From Blautia obeum ATCC 29174 (GTDB lineage Bacteria > Bacillota > Clostridia > Lachnospirales > Lachnospiraceae), in NCBI RefSeq assembly GCF_025147765.1, contig NZ_CP102265.1, positions 191,501 to 255,500 of the forward strand: a stretch of 64,000 nt of DNA, in the 5' to 3' direction. The position numbers and the translations under genes were made by a program. Positions 16,242 through 23,590 of the stretch are shown in pieces. The notes beneath the pieces were generated by a model. It did no database searches, was not told where the DNA came from, and saw nothing but the letters and a program-made list of their open reading frames with translations. Each line of letters starts with the position of its first letter. Position 1 is the first letter of the stretch.

Positions 16242-17480
16242 GTGGCAAAAGCAAGAAAAGATAACAGAGGCAGGGCCTTACGCAAAGGCGAGAGTCAACG
16301 CCAGTCCGACCTGATGTACATATACACTTATACAGATCCATTTGGAAAAAGAAGATATACATATTCCAAGGATTTGGTTAAGTTAAGGGAAAAAGAGCAG
16401 AAATTGTTGAAAGACCAATTAGACGGTCTTGATGTGTATGCTGCGGGAAATGCCAATCTTAATTTTGTATTTGATAGATATATTTCTACGAAAACAGAGT
16501 TGAGACGAACAACATATACCAATTATATGTACATGTATGATCATTACGTCAGAGACAGTTTTGGAAAGAAGAAAATCGGTGAAATTAAATATTCAGATGT
16601 ACTGTACTTTTATTATCATTTGATAAATGAAAGAAAATTGCAGGTTAATACACTGGAAACGATTCATACGGTGCTTCATCCAACATTTCAGTTAGCAGTG
16701 CGAGATGATATTATCCGAAACAACCCATCTCATGGTGTAATGTCAGAAATAAAAAAGAAACCAGGGAGGAATCATGGAGTGAGACATGCGTTGACAGTAG
16801 AACAGCAGAGAGCATTTATGAATTATACATCGAACAGTCCGGTATTTAATCATTGGGCACCATTGTTTACGGTTCTTTTAGGTACAGGATGTCGTATAGG
16901 TGAGATTATTGGGATTCGATGGGAAGATATTGATTTAGAGAAACGACTGATCAATATTAATCACAGTGTTACATATTATCCACGCAGAGCAGAAACAACC
17001 AAATGCGAATTTGCTGTTTCGTTACCTAAAACAGAGGCGGGCATTCGTACAGTTCCGATGATGGAGCCAGTATATAATGCTTTTATGGAAGAGTATGAAT
17101 ATCAGAAAGAAAATGGATTCAGTACCGTTACACTGGACGGTATGGAGGGATTTATATTTACAAATCGGTTTGGCAATCTTCATAATCCGCAGGCAGTCAA
17201 CCGGACAATCAAACGCATCCGGGAAAACTACAATGCAGAAGAAATTTTAAAAGCAAAAAAGGAGAAAAGAGAGCCGATCATTATTCCACATTTTTCCTGC
17301 CATCATTTGAGACATACTTTTTGTACGAGATTCTGCGAAAATGAAACGAATATTAAGGTGATACAGGCAGTTATGGGACATGCAAATATTGAGACAACGA
17401 TGGATATATATGCCGAAGTCACCGATATGAAAAAAACAGAAGCAATAGAAAAATTATCACATAATTTAGACATATTCTAG
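16242..17480 (+). CDS. int: Tyrosine recombinase/integrase (Tn916 family)
   Basis: The GTG start at 16242 follows AAGGAG. The 412-residue integrase has an N-terminal arm-binding domain (residues about 1-70), a core-binding SAM-like domain (70-175) and the catalytic domain. Catalytic residues are visible as the Arg in G-T-G-C-R-I-G-E, the H-x-L-R-H motif (H-H-L-R-H-T-F), the His in M-G-H-A-N and the tyrosine in T-M-D-I-Y-A-E. It performs integration and excision of the element. It is the last gene before the boundary. Confidence 0.95.
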   Translation: MAKARKDNRGRALRKGESQRQSDLMYIYTYTDPFGKRRYTYSKDLVKLREKEQKLLKDQLDGLDVYAAGNANLNFVFDRYISTKTELRRTTYTNYMYMYDHYVRDSFGKKKIGEIKYSDVLYFYYHLINERKLQVNTLETIHTVLHPTFQLAVRDDIIRNNPSHGVMSEIKKKPGRNHGVRHALTVEQQRAFMNYTSNSPVFNHWAPLFTVLLGTGCRIGEIIGIRWEDIDLEKRLININHSVTYYPRRAETTKCEFAVSLPKTEAGIRTVPMMEPVYNAFMEEYEYQKENGFSTVTLDGMEGFIFTNRFGNLHNPQAVNRTIKRIRENYNAEEILKAKKEKREPIIIPHFSCHHLRHTFCTRFCENETNIKVIQAVMGHANIETTMDIYAEVTDMKKTEAIEKLSHNLDIF

Positions 17481-17511
17481 GAAAGAGTCCTTGTGGGTTC
17501 GATTCTATGAG

Positions 17512-17542
17512 GTGCAACAGAATTATGTGGTGTGCAACAGAA
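17512..17542. repeat. Direct repeats GTGCAACAGAA, candidate integrase arm sites
   Basis: Two identical 11-bp copies lie at 17512-17522 and 17532-17542, 20 bp apart, 32 bp after the integrase stop. Tn916-type integrases bind short direct repeats near each element end, so these are good arm-site candidates and place the element's right end just downstream (inference). Confidence 0.55.
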
Positions 17543-17580
17543 CTACAACAAATACATACTGAATAATACCTTATAATAGG

Positions 17581-17609
17581 TTGAAGTCTTTTTGAAAATA
17601 ATGTATAAT
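17581..17609 (+). promoter_or_regulatory. Sigma-A-like promoter facing the MetRS fragment
   Basis: TTGAAG, a 17-bp spacer and TATAAT lie 20 bp before the ATG at 17630. It would drive the orphan tRNA-binding domain gene after the element's end. Confidence 0.6.
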
Positions 17610-17629
17610 ACCTGACAGTACGGGATAGT

Positions 17630-18139
17630 ATGGTAAGCGAATCAGTTTTCCCGACAATGAAGTCCCTTGACTCCGACAAGAATGCATCCAAAGCAGATGC
17701 TGACGAAGCTCCGGCTGCCAACGACAACAACGGATTCTTTACTCCGAATGAGAAAATCAATTTCTCTAATGTAAAGATTGAGCCACTGTTTGAAGAGGCT
17801 GTTGATTTCGACACATTCAGCAAGTCAGATTTCCGTGCTGTAAAGGTTAAAGAGTGTGTAGCAGTTCCGAAGAGCAAGAAGCTCCTTCAGTTCACACTGG
17901 ATGACGGAACAGGTACAGACCGCACGATCTTAAGCGGAATCCACTCTTACTATGAGCCGGAAGAATTAGTTGGTAAGACATTGATCGCAATCACCAACCT
18001 TCCGCCAAGAAAGATGATGGGAATCGAGTCTTGCGGTATGCTGCTTTCAGCAGTGAATAACCTGAAGGATTCAGAGGATGAAGAACTGCATCTTCTGATG
18101 GTTGATAACCATATTCCGGCTGGTGCTAAGCTGTATTAA
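17630..18139 (+). CDS. C-terminal tRNA-binding domain of methionyl-tRNA synthetase, separated from its catalytic part
   Basis: The 169-residue ORF has a low-complexity Ala/Asp/Asn linker (about residues 15-50) and a complete OB-fold tRNA-binding domain (about 60-169, with D-F-R-A-V-K-V-K-E, S-K-K-L-L-Q-F, T-I-L-S-G-I and M-M-G-I-E-S-C-G-M-L). This matches the end of clostridial MetG. The catalytic and anticodon domains are absent upstream, where the integrase lies. Either the element inserted in metG and displaced this domain, or the piece is a remnant moved with other ICE debris. It has its own promoter-like sequence but no strong ribosome site. A stand-alone domain could still bind tRNA. 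Confidence 0.75.
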   Translation: MVSESVFPTMKSLDSDKNASKADADEAPAANDNNGFFTPNEKINFSNVKIEPLFEEAVDFDTFSKSDFRAVKVKECVAVPKSKKLLQFTLDDGTGTDRTILSGIHSYYEPEELVGKTLIAITNLPPRKMMGIESCGMLLSAVNNLKDSEDEELHLLMVDNHIPAGAKLY

Positions 18140-18277
18140 GCTGATGTAACGATGTACCGTTTAACCAAATAGACGGGACGTACTTCATTTGATAAAAAAC
18201 TAAAAAAACAGCGATTTACATCAATTGATGCAGAAATCGGTGCAAGCAAGAAAAAATCGCATAATTAGTGCAATGAG

Positions 18278-18309
18278 TGGGCAATTCCAATCGGAGTTGC
18301 CCATTTTTT
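18278..18309 (+). terminator. Terminator after the MetRS fragment
   Basis: TGGGCAA and TTGCCCA form a stem around 12 bases with an inner TCC/GGA pairing, followed by six Ts. Confidence 0.75.
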
Positions 18310-18399
18310 AAATTGTAAATTACGATTGATAGGTTCTTATTTTGCACTGATGTTAATATGCGTTGCTTGTAGCAACGGACACTTTTACTTACGGGACTG

Positions 18400-18717
18400 A
18401 TGAAGTACAGAAACAAGAGCTTTTGGGAAGGTCATAAGACGATTATCTTTGATACACTGACGGACAGACACCAGTATGAAGTGATTGCAGTATTTAAGAC
18501 CGTTGTTTATACAAACAGCTCCGACAGCTTTAAGTATTATGAGTTTACAGACACAGAAAATGCGGCAGAGTTTGATGCGTATGTTGCCAAGTGCAAGGAA
18601 CTTTCTCTGTATGATACCGGAGTATCGGCAGAGTATGGCGATAAGCTGATTTCTCTTTCTACTTGTGAATATTCAAGAAACAATGGCAGGCTTGTTGTCG
18701 CTAAGAGAGTGGATTAA
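18400..18717 (+). pseudogene. Class B sortase, C-terminal fragment
   Basis: The 105-residue reading starts at L-M-K-Y-R-N-K-S-F-W, a point inside the SrtB fold. It contains the catalytic Cys motif I-S-L-S-T-C-E-Y and the later Arg in N-N-G-R-L-V-V-A-K-R. Full class B sortases have about 220-250 residues and an upstream His, so the N-terminal half is missing. Sortases of this type are standard members of clostridial ICE transfer modules. The upstream frame closes at a stop about 30 bases before the ATG. Confidence 0.75.
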
Positions 18718-18756
18718 ACCCCACTCTCTATTATTTTTCGAGAAAGGAGGAAACCG

Positions 18757-19257
18757 ATGGCTGATATAAAAACAAGAGATACAAGCAAAGGTACAATCAA
18801 GACCATAAATAAGGTAGCAGTTGCCACGGAGCGAATGAAGAAAGCTTATGTGATGATGAAAGATAAGGCAGAACATTCTACTAACGCTTTGGAAAATTCC
18901 GCAGAGAAATATGCTTCCGATAAAATCGAAGCGGCAACGGATAGGACTGTTCGCGAAACAGCATACTGTGCGGATAAAGTCGGCAGATGGGGTGTGCGTG
19001 AAACAAGACAGAATTATCAGAAAGCCAAAACGGGAATTGAAAATTTCAAGACCAAGCGTGCAGAGAAGCAGCTTCAAAAACAATCAGTCAATCCTGTCGG
19101 AAAACAGAGCATCCGAACTCTGGAACGTACGGAGAAAACAATTAAACAGTCTGCAAGGTCGGCAGGAAATACGACAGTTACACAGTCGGAAGCAGCAATA
19201 TCTATGGATACGGTATTCCGGCATATTAAAAATTCCAGACGGTGTCTGGAAATTTGA
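18757..19257 (+). CDS. ICE-type coiled-coil protein, probably truncated
   Basis: The ATG follows GAAAGGAGG. The 166-residue product is Lys/Glu/Ala-rich, with long helices (I-K-T-I-N-K-V-A-V-A-T-E-R-M-K-K, then A-E-K-Y-A-S-D-K-I). This pattern belongs to conserved ICE proteins that follow the sortase gene in clostridial elements. The end (F-R-H-I-K-N-S-R-R-C-L-E-I) looks like a frameshift or junction rather than a natural C-terminus. The function is unknown. With the sortase fragment it marks a decayed second element. Confidence 0.6.
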   Translation: MADIKTRDTSKGTIKTINKVAVATERMKKAYVMMKDKAEHSTNALENSAEKYASDKIEAATDRTVRETAYCADKVGRWGVRETRQNYQKAKTGIENFKTKRAEKQLQKQSVNPVGKQSIRTLERTEKTIKQSARSAGNTTVTQSEAAISMDTVFRHIKNSRRCLEI

Positions 19258-19293
19258 AAAGATGGCTGCTCGGTTGAGTAGCCATCGGGTACA

Positions 19294-19535
19294 TTATGAG
19301 AAATCGGTTGTTTCTCTGTCTTTTAGGAAAATAGGATGTGTGTGATAAGTGAAAAGCATATCGGCATCTTCTTTTTTGCCATCTAAAAAGGAAATATCAT
19401 CGGCAAGGATAAACAACATTACTAGCAGCTTCTTAATATATCCGTTGTAGCAACCGTAATCAAGATAGATGTGTGCTACATAACCTTCGCTAAATTCTTC
19501 TAAATCTACATCAATTTTATATGTGTTAGATAAAG
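19294..19535 (-). pseudogene. Reverse-strand remnant of an ICE/plasmid gene
   Basis: The reverse strand reads about 80 codons without a start: D-V-D-L-E-E-F-S-E-G-Y-V-A-H-I-Y-L-D-Y-G-C-Y-N-G-Y, ending E-T-T-D-F-S and a stop at 19294-19296. It is closed upstream by a TGA. I do not know its function; the composition suggests a real but beheaded protein gene. The rest of 19258-19688 shows only an 11-bp hairpin with one mismatch at 19261-19286. Confidence 0.45.
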
Positions 19536-19688
19536 GTCATAGCAATGATTGCATTAAATGTTAATAATAGAATGTATAATTGAGGTGCTTCGGCATCTCT
19601 TTTTTTATTATTCTTTAAAAGAGTCGTATTAGGTGTTTGTAAAAAGTGACACCTTAGTGTATGAAAGGTTACATTTCTGTCCGAAATC

Positions 19689-19731
19689 TTGAAATTCCTG
19701 AAAATTTAATATATAATGTTAAATGGTTAAC
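19689..19731 (+). promoter_or_regulatory. Promoter and dyad of the defence operon
   Basis: TTGAAA (19689-19694), 17 bp and TATAAT (19712-19717) form a strong sigma-A promoter. The dyad GTTAA-N4-TTAAC at 19718-19731 covers the expected transcription start, a natural operator for the XRE or WYL regulator of the operon (inference). Confidence 0.65.
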
Positions 19732-19770
19732 TGTAACGAAGAAGAATTATAAGATGAAGAGGTGTTACTG

Positions 19771-19980
19771 ATGAAGATATGCTATAACAAACTTCAAAAA
19801 CTTATGATTGACAATCAAATGAAAAGACAGGATTTAATGCGTGCAGCCGAAATCACATCATACGCCGCAACGAAGATAAATAAGAATGAGCCAGTATCTC
19901 TTGAAGTACTGATGAGGATATGCCAGGTGTTTCATTGTGACATCGGAGATATATGCGAAGTTATTTTAGACGAAGATTAA
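19771..19980 (+). CDS. Small XRE/YozG-like HTH regulator
   Basis: The ATG at 19771 is chosen with AGAGG 8-9 bases upstream; GTG at 19762 is closer than usual. The 69-residue protein is a single Cro/C1 HTH (N-K-L-Q-K-L-M-I-D-N... then L-M-R-A-A-E-I-T-S-Y-A-A-T-K-I-N-K, then C-D-I-G-D-I-C-E-V). It is the first gene of the restriction operon, 19 bp before hsdM, and probably controls it. Confidence 0.85.
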   Translation: MKICYNKLQKLMIDNQMKRQDLMRAAEITSYAATKINKNEPVSLEVLMRICQVFHCDIGDICEVILDED

Positions 19981-19999
19981 AACACGGAGGTAATTATAG

Positions 20000-21571
20000 A
20001 TGGCAAGGGCTGCTAAACCAAAGAAAGAAATATCAATGGAAGAAGCACTTTGGAAAAGTGCTGATAAACTGAGAGGTTCTGTTGAGCCTGCGGAGTATAA
20101 ACACGTTGTTCTGAGTTTATTCTTCCTTAAATTTGCCAGTGACAAGTTTGAGGAATGCCGTAATAAGATTATTGCTACACACGGCGAAAAGTATGCGGAT
20201 ATGAAACCGTTTTATACTCAGGAAAATGTATTCTATCTTCCTGAAGAAAGTCGTTGGAAGTACATTATTGAAAATGCAAAGCAGGACGATATTGCCCTGA
20301 AGATAGATACAGCACTTTATACGATTGAAAAGAACAACCCGGCACTGAAAGGTGCTTTGCCGGATAACTATTACTCCCGCTTACATATTGATACGGCAAA
20401 GTTGGCTTCTTTGCTTGATGAAATCAATCGTATCAATACAGATGATAAAGAGAACGACATTATAGGTCGTGTATATGAGTATTTTCTTAGTAAGTTCGCT
20501 CTTGCAGAAGGAAAAGGTAAAGGAGAGTTCTACACACCAAAGTGTATTGTAAACCTGATTGCCGAAATGCTTGAGCCTTACGATGGAATACTTTATGACC
20601 CTTGTTGCGGTTCGGGTGGTATGTTTGTGCAGTCCATCAAGTTCGTAGAAGCACATAGCGGTAATAAAAAGAAAGTGTCTATTTACGGTCAGGAATACAC
20701 AAATACCACTTTCAAACTGGCAAAAATGAATTTAGCTATCCGTGGTATTTCCGCAAATCTTGGAGAGATGGCAGCCAATACATTTACCAACGACCAACAC
20801 AAAGACCTTAAAGCAGATTTCATTATGGCAAACCCACCTTTCAATCAGAAGCAGTGGAGAGCCGAGAATGAGCTTGTAGACGACCCTCGTTGGAATGGAT
20901 ACGAAGTTCCACCAACAAGCAACGCAAACTATGGTTGGATACTGAATATTGTTTCCAAACTTTCACAAAACGGTGTGGCAGGTTTCCTGCTTGCTAATGG
21001 GGCATTATCCGATGACGGTACAGAGCTGAAAATCAGACAGCAACTTATAGAAAATCATTTGGTAGAAGCGATTATTATTCTTCCGAGAAACCTTTTCTAT
21101 ACCACTGACATCAGCGTTACCCTTTGGGTACTCAATAAGAATAAAAAGGCTCGTGTTGTGGAACAGAACGGAAAGCTAAAACGCTATCGTAATCGAGAAG
21201 ATGAAATACTCTTTATGGATTTACGACAGATGGGCAGTCCTTATGAGAAGAAGTACATTGAATTGACAGAGGAAGATAGAGCCAAAGTTACAAGTGTATA
21301 TCATAACTGGCAGCAGGAAGGCTATGAGGAAACTTATGAGAATGTACCAGAGTTTTGTTATTCTGCTTCTTTTGATGAAGTAAAGGAAAAAGGATTTACT
21401 CTTGTACCGAGCAGATATATTGAGTTTGTCAATCGTGATGAGAACATCGACTTTGATACAAAAATGAGGTCATTGCAGGGAGAACTCAAAGAACTTCTTG
21501 TTCAAGAGGAAAAATCTAAATCAGATTTGCTTGCTGTATTTAAGGAGTTGGGATATGAAATCGAATTATAA
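20000..21571 (+). CDS. hsdM: Type I restriction-modification methyltransferase subunit
   Basis: The 523-residue HsdM has the N-terminal helical HsdM_N domain (residues about 10-145). The N6-adenine methylase core has SAM motif D-P-C-C-G-S-G-G-M-F (about 200) and catalytic N-P-P-F (about 278). It methylates adenine in the bipartite site chosen by HsdS. Length is normal. It starts 19 bp after the XRE gene, and hsdS begins inside its last codons. Confidence 0.96.
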   Translation: MARAAKPKKEISMEEALWKSADKLRGSVEPAEYKHVVLSLFFLKFASDKFEECRNKIIATHGEKYADMKPFYTQENVFYLPEESRWKYIIENAKQDDIALKIDTALYTIEKNNPALKGALPDNYYSRLHIDTAKLASLLDEINRINTDDKENDIIGRVYEYFLSKFALAEGKGKGEFYTPKCIVNLIAEMLEPYDGILYDPCCGSGGMFVQSIKFVEAHSGNKKKVSIYGQEYTNTTFKLAKMNLAIRGISANLGEMAANTFTNDQHKDLKADFIMANPPFNQKQWRAENELVDDPRWNGYEVPPTSNANYGWILNIVSKLSQNGVAGFLLANGALSDDGTELKIRQQLIENHLVEAIIILPRNLFYTTDISVTLWVLNKNKKARVVEQNGKLKRYRNREDEILFMDLRQMGSPYEKKYIELTEEDRAKVTSVYHNWQQEGYEETYENVPEFCYSASFDEVKEKGFTLVPSRYIEFVNRDENIDFDTKMRSLQGELKELLVQEEKSKSDLLAVFKELGYEIEL

Positions 21572-22712
21572 ACAGTTGGGGCAATTTATCCGTCAGGTTG
21601 ATATTAGAAATTCTGAGGGAAAAGAAGAAAATTTACTTGGTGTTTCTGTTCAAAAGAAATTTATTCCATCTATTGCAAATACAGTTGGAACGGATTTTAA
21701 GAAATATAAAGTGGTAAAAAAAGGGCAGTTTACATATATTCCAGATACATCAAGGCGAGGAGATAAAATAGGGATTGCTCTGTTGGAAGATTATGAGGAA
21801 GGACTTGTAAGCAATGTTTATACAGTCTTCGAGATAATAGATGAGAAACAACTTATTCCGGAGTATTTAATGCTTTGGTTTAGCAGACCGGAATTTGATA
21901 GATATGCCCGCTTTAAGTCACACGGCAGTGTACGAGAAGTTATGGATTGGGACGAAATGTGTAAGGTAGAGTTACCAGTTCCGCCCTATGAAAAGCAAGA
22001 AGAGATTGTAGACGGATATAAGACAATTACAGAAAGAATTGCTTTAAAGCAGAAGATAAATGATAATTTAGCAAATACAGAACAAGCAATTTGGGTTGAA
22101 ACCGTAATCAATAATCATACTGTCCCAACAGCTCTTGGCGACCTTGTTGATTTCATTGATGGAGATAGAGGGAAAAATTATCCCACATTTGATGAATTTA
22201 CCTCAACAGGTTATTGTCTGTTCTTAAATGCTTCTAATGTTACATCTACGGGCTTTAACTTTGATAATTGTATGTTCGTTTCAGAGGAAAAGGACAAACT
22301 AATGAATAAAGGACACCTATCTCCTTACGACATTGTTCTTACCTCTCGTGGAACGCTCGGCAATGTTGCTTTATATGACAAGCACATTAAGTATGAAAAT
22401 GTGCGAATCAACTCCGGTATGCTTATCATACGCCCTAAGACTAAGCGGCTTTCTCCATATTTCATATATGTCTTATTGAAAAGCTCATATATGAAGGCTG
22501 CTATTGAACGATTTAAGTCTGGCTCTGCTCAACCTCAGCTACCAATCAAGGATTTGCAGAAAATCACTTTTGAAATACCGGAATCCGATACAGTTCTTGT
22601 TGCTTTAGACCGTCAATTTCTTGCTGTCGAGGAAAGCATATCAATAAACAATAATGAAATTGACAACCTAAAAGAACTGAGTAACGTATTACTTGCTGAG
22701 TTAAGCCGCTAA
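21555..22712 (+). CDS. hsdS: Type I restriction specificity subunit
   Basis: The start is the ATG at 21555, after TAAGGAG within hsdM, with a 17-base overlap. The 385-residue HsdS shows two target-recognition domains (about residues 1-175 and 200-385), each with the usual helical spacer (P-P-Y-E-K-Q-E-E-I-V at the end of the first, P-Q-L-P-I-K-D-L-Q-K-I-T-F in the second). The two half-sites of the recognised DNA cannot be predicted here. No recombinase or spare hsdS copy is seen nearby. Confidence 0.95.
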   Translation: MKSNYKQLGQFIRQVDIRNSEGKEENLLGVSVQKKFIPSIANTVGTDFKKYKVVKKGQFTYIPDTSRRGDKIGIALLEDYEEGLVSNVYTVFEIIDEKQLIPEYLMLWFSRPEFDRYARFKSHGSVREVMDWDEMCKVELPVPPYEKQEEIVDGYKTITERIALKQKINDNLANTEQAIWVETVINNHTVPTALGDLVDFIDGDRGKNYPTFDEFTSTGYCLFLNASNVTSTGFNFDNCMFVSEEKDKLMNKGHLSPYDIVLTSRGTLGNVALYDKHIKYENVRINSGMLIIRPKTKRLSPYFIYVLLKSSYMKAAIERFKSGSAQPQLPIKDLQKITFEIPESDTVLVALDRQFLAVEESISINNNEIDNLKELSNVLLAELSR

Positions 22713-22741
22713 ATTATCATTTACTGCAAGGAGTGTGAAAA

Positions 22742-23590
22742 ATGGATAAAGAAAAGTTAATCAAACTTGCAGAGGACTTATATCAAAGTGCATTTGACGC
22801 TAATGCGTATTATGCAATTATGATGCAGTATAGAGAAATGAGCAAGAAGTATAACGATGAAATGAATCTTTCTCCTGCCTTTTATCAAGTAGTATATGGG
22901 GCGTTGCAAAAGGCTTGTTTTATGGAAATTGCAAAATTGTATGATAAAACAAAAGACGTTGTTTCAGTTGGTTTGCTCTTAAAGTATTGCAGAGATAATT
23001 TGGACTTATTTCCAGAATATAGAGATATAGTAACAATTAAGGAAGATGGTAGAGAATATTCTTTCCAAGTTCCATATCAGCATCATTTGAAACCAACGGA
23101 AGAATGTTTCTATGAAAATGAAGTGAAAAGCCAAAGAGAAATTCTAAAATTGTTTGATACACCTGATTTTGAAAAAGTACCAGTACGGGTTAATCTGACA
23201 TTTTCAGAGTTTTTAGAATTATATCAAAAGCGTTTTTGCTCTCTTAGTAAGAAACAAGAGAATATTCGTGTTCAAAGAAATAAAATATATGCTCATAATG
23301 ACGAGAAACATATTTTGGCAGAAGAAAACGTATGGGATAAAAATCCGGTTACATATCCTGATATTCAGGAGTTGATAGATTTTGCTCTTGATTGCACGAG
23401 GCTAATACTTGGGGCATTGACTGGAGTAAGTCGTGCAGTAAGTTATGGAAATATAGATGATATGGAAGGAACTCTAATGCTTGCCCAATTGGGACTGAAA
23501 TATCAGGATTATGAAATGGAACAGCGACATAAGCAAATATTGAAAGAGATATATGCTGATAAAAGGAGTGAACGCAATGGCAAATTTTAA
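22742..23590 (+). CDS. HEPN/AbiU2-like protein within the hsd operon
   Basis: The ATG follows AAGGAG. The 282-residue mostly helical protein has an R-N-K-I-Y-A-H motif at about residues 178-184, i.e. the R-x4-6-H signature of HEPN ribonucleases. The context V-Q-R-N-K-I-Y-A-H-N-D is typical of the AbiU2-like HEPN group. HEPN proteins in defence loci usually cut RNA and stop infected cells. The gene lies between hsdS and hsdR, and its end overlaps the hsdR start by 14 bases, so it is built into the operon. A separate antitoxin is not seen. Confidence 0.75.
   Translation: MDKEKLIKLAEDLYQSAFDANAYYAIMMQYREMSKKYNDEMNLSPAFYQVVYGALQKACFMEIAKLYDKTKDVVSVGLLLKYCRDNLDLFPEYRDIVTIKEDGREYSFQVPYQHHLKPTEECFYENEVKSQREILKLFDTPDFEKVPVRVNLTFSEFLELYQKRFCSLSKKQENIRVQRNKIYAHNDEKHILAEENVWDKNPVTYPDIQELIDFALDCTRLILGALTGVSRAVSYGNIDDMEGTLMLAQLGLKYQDYEMEQRHKQILKEIYADKRSERNGKF

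Larger units (their letters stand above)
1..17600. mobile_element. Right part of an integrative mobilizable/conjugative element (left end outside window)
   Basis: The relaxase and mobC genes at the left and the excisionase-integrase block ending at 17480 bracket peptide-biosynthesis and quorum-sensing cargo. The Tn916-like order (sigma-like ORF, HTH ORF, Xis, Int) normally marks one end of such an element, so the right boundary should lie between the integrase stop and the MetRS fragment at 17630. No type IV secretion genes are in view; they may lie to the left, or the element may be mobilised in trans. The cargo at 2.2-8.3 kb is visibly more AT-rich than the chromosomal genes after 30 kb. 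The exact att site cannot be fixed without an empty-site comparison. Confidence 0.8.

Noticed and set aside
17490..17512. GGTTCGATTC, a tRNA T-loop-like sequence after the integrase
   Set aside because: The flanking bases do not form a 5-bp T stem and no acceptor, D or anticodon arms are found, so it is not a tRNA gene end.
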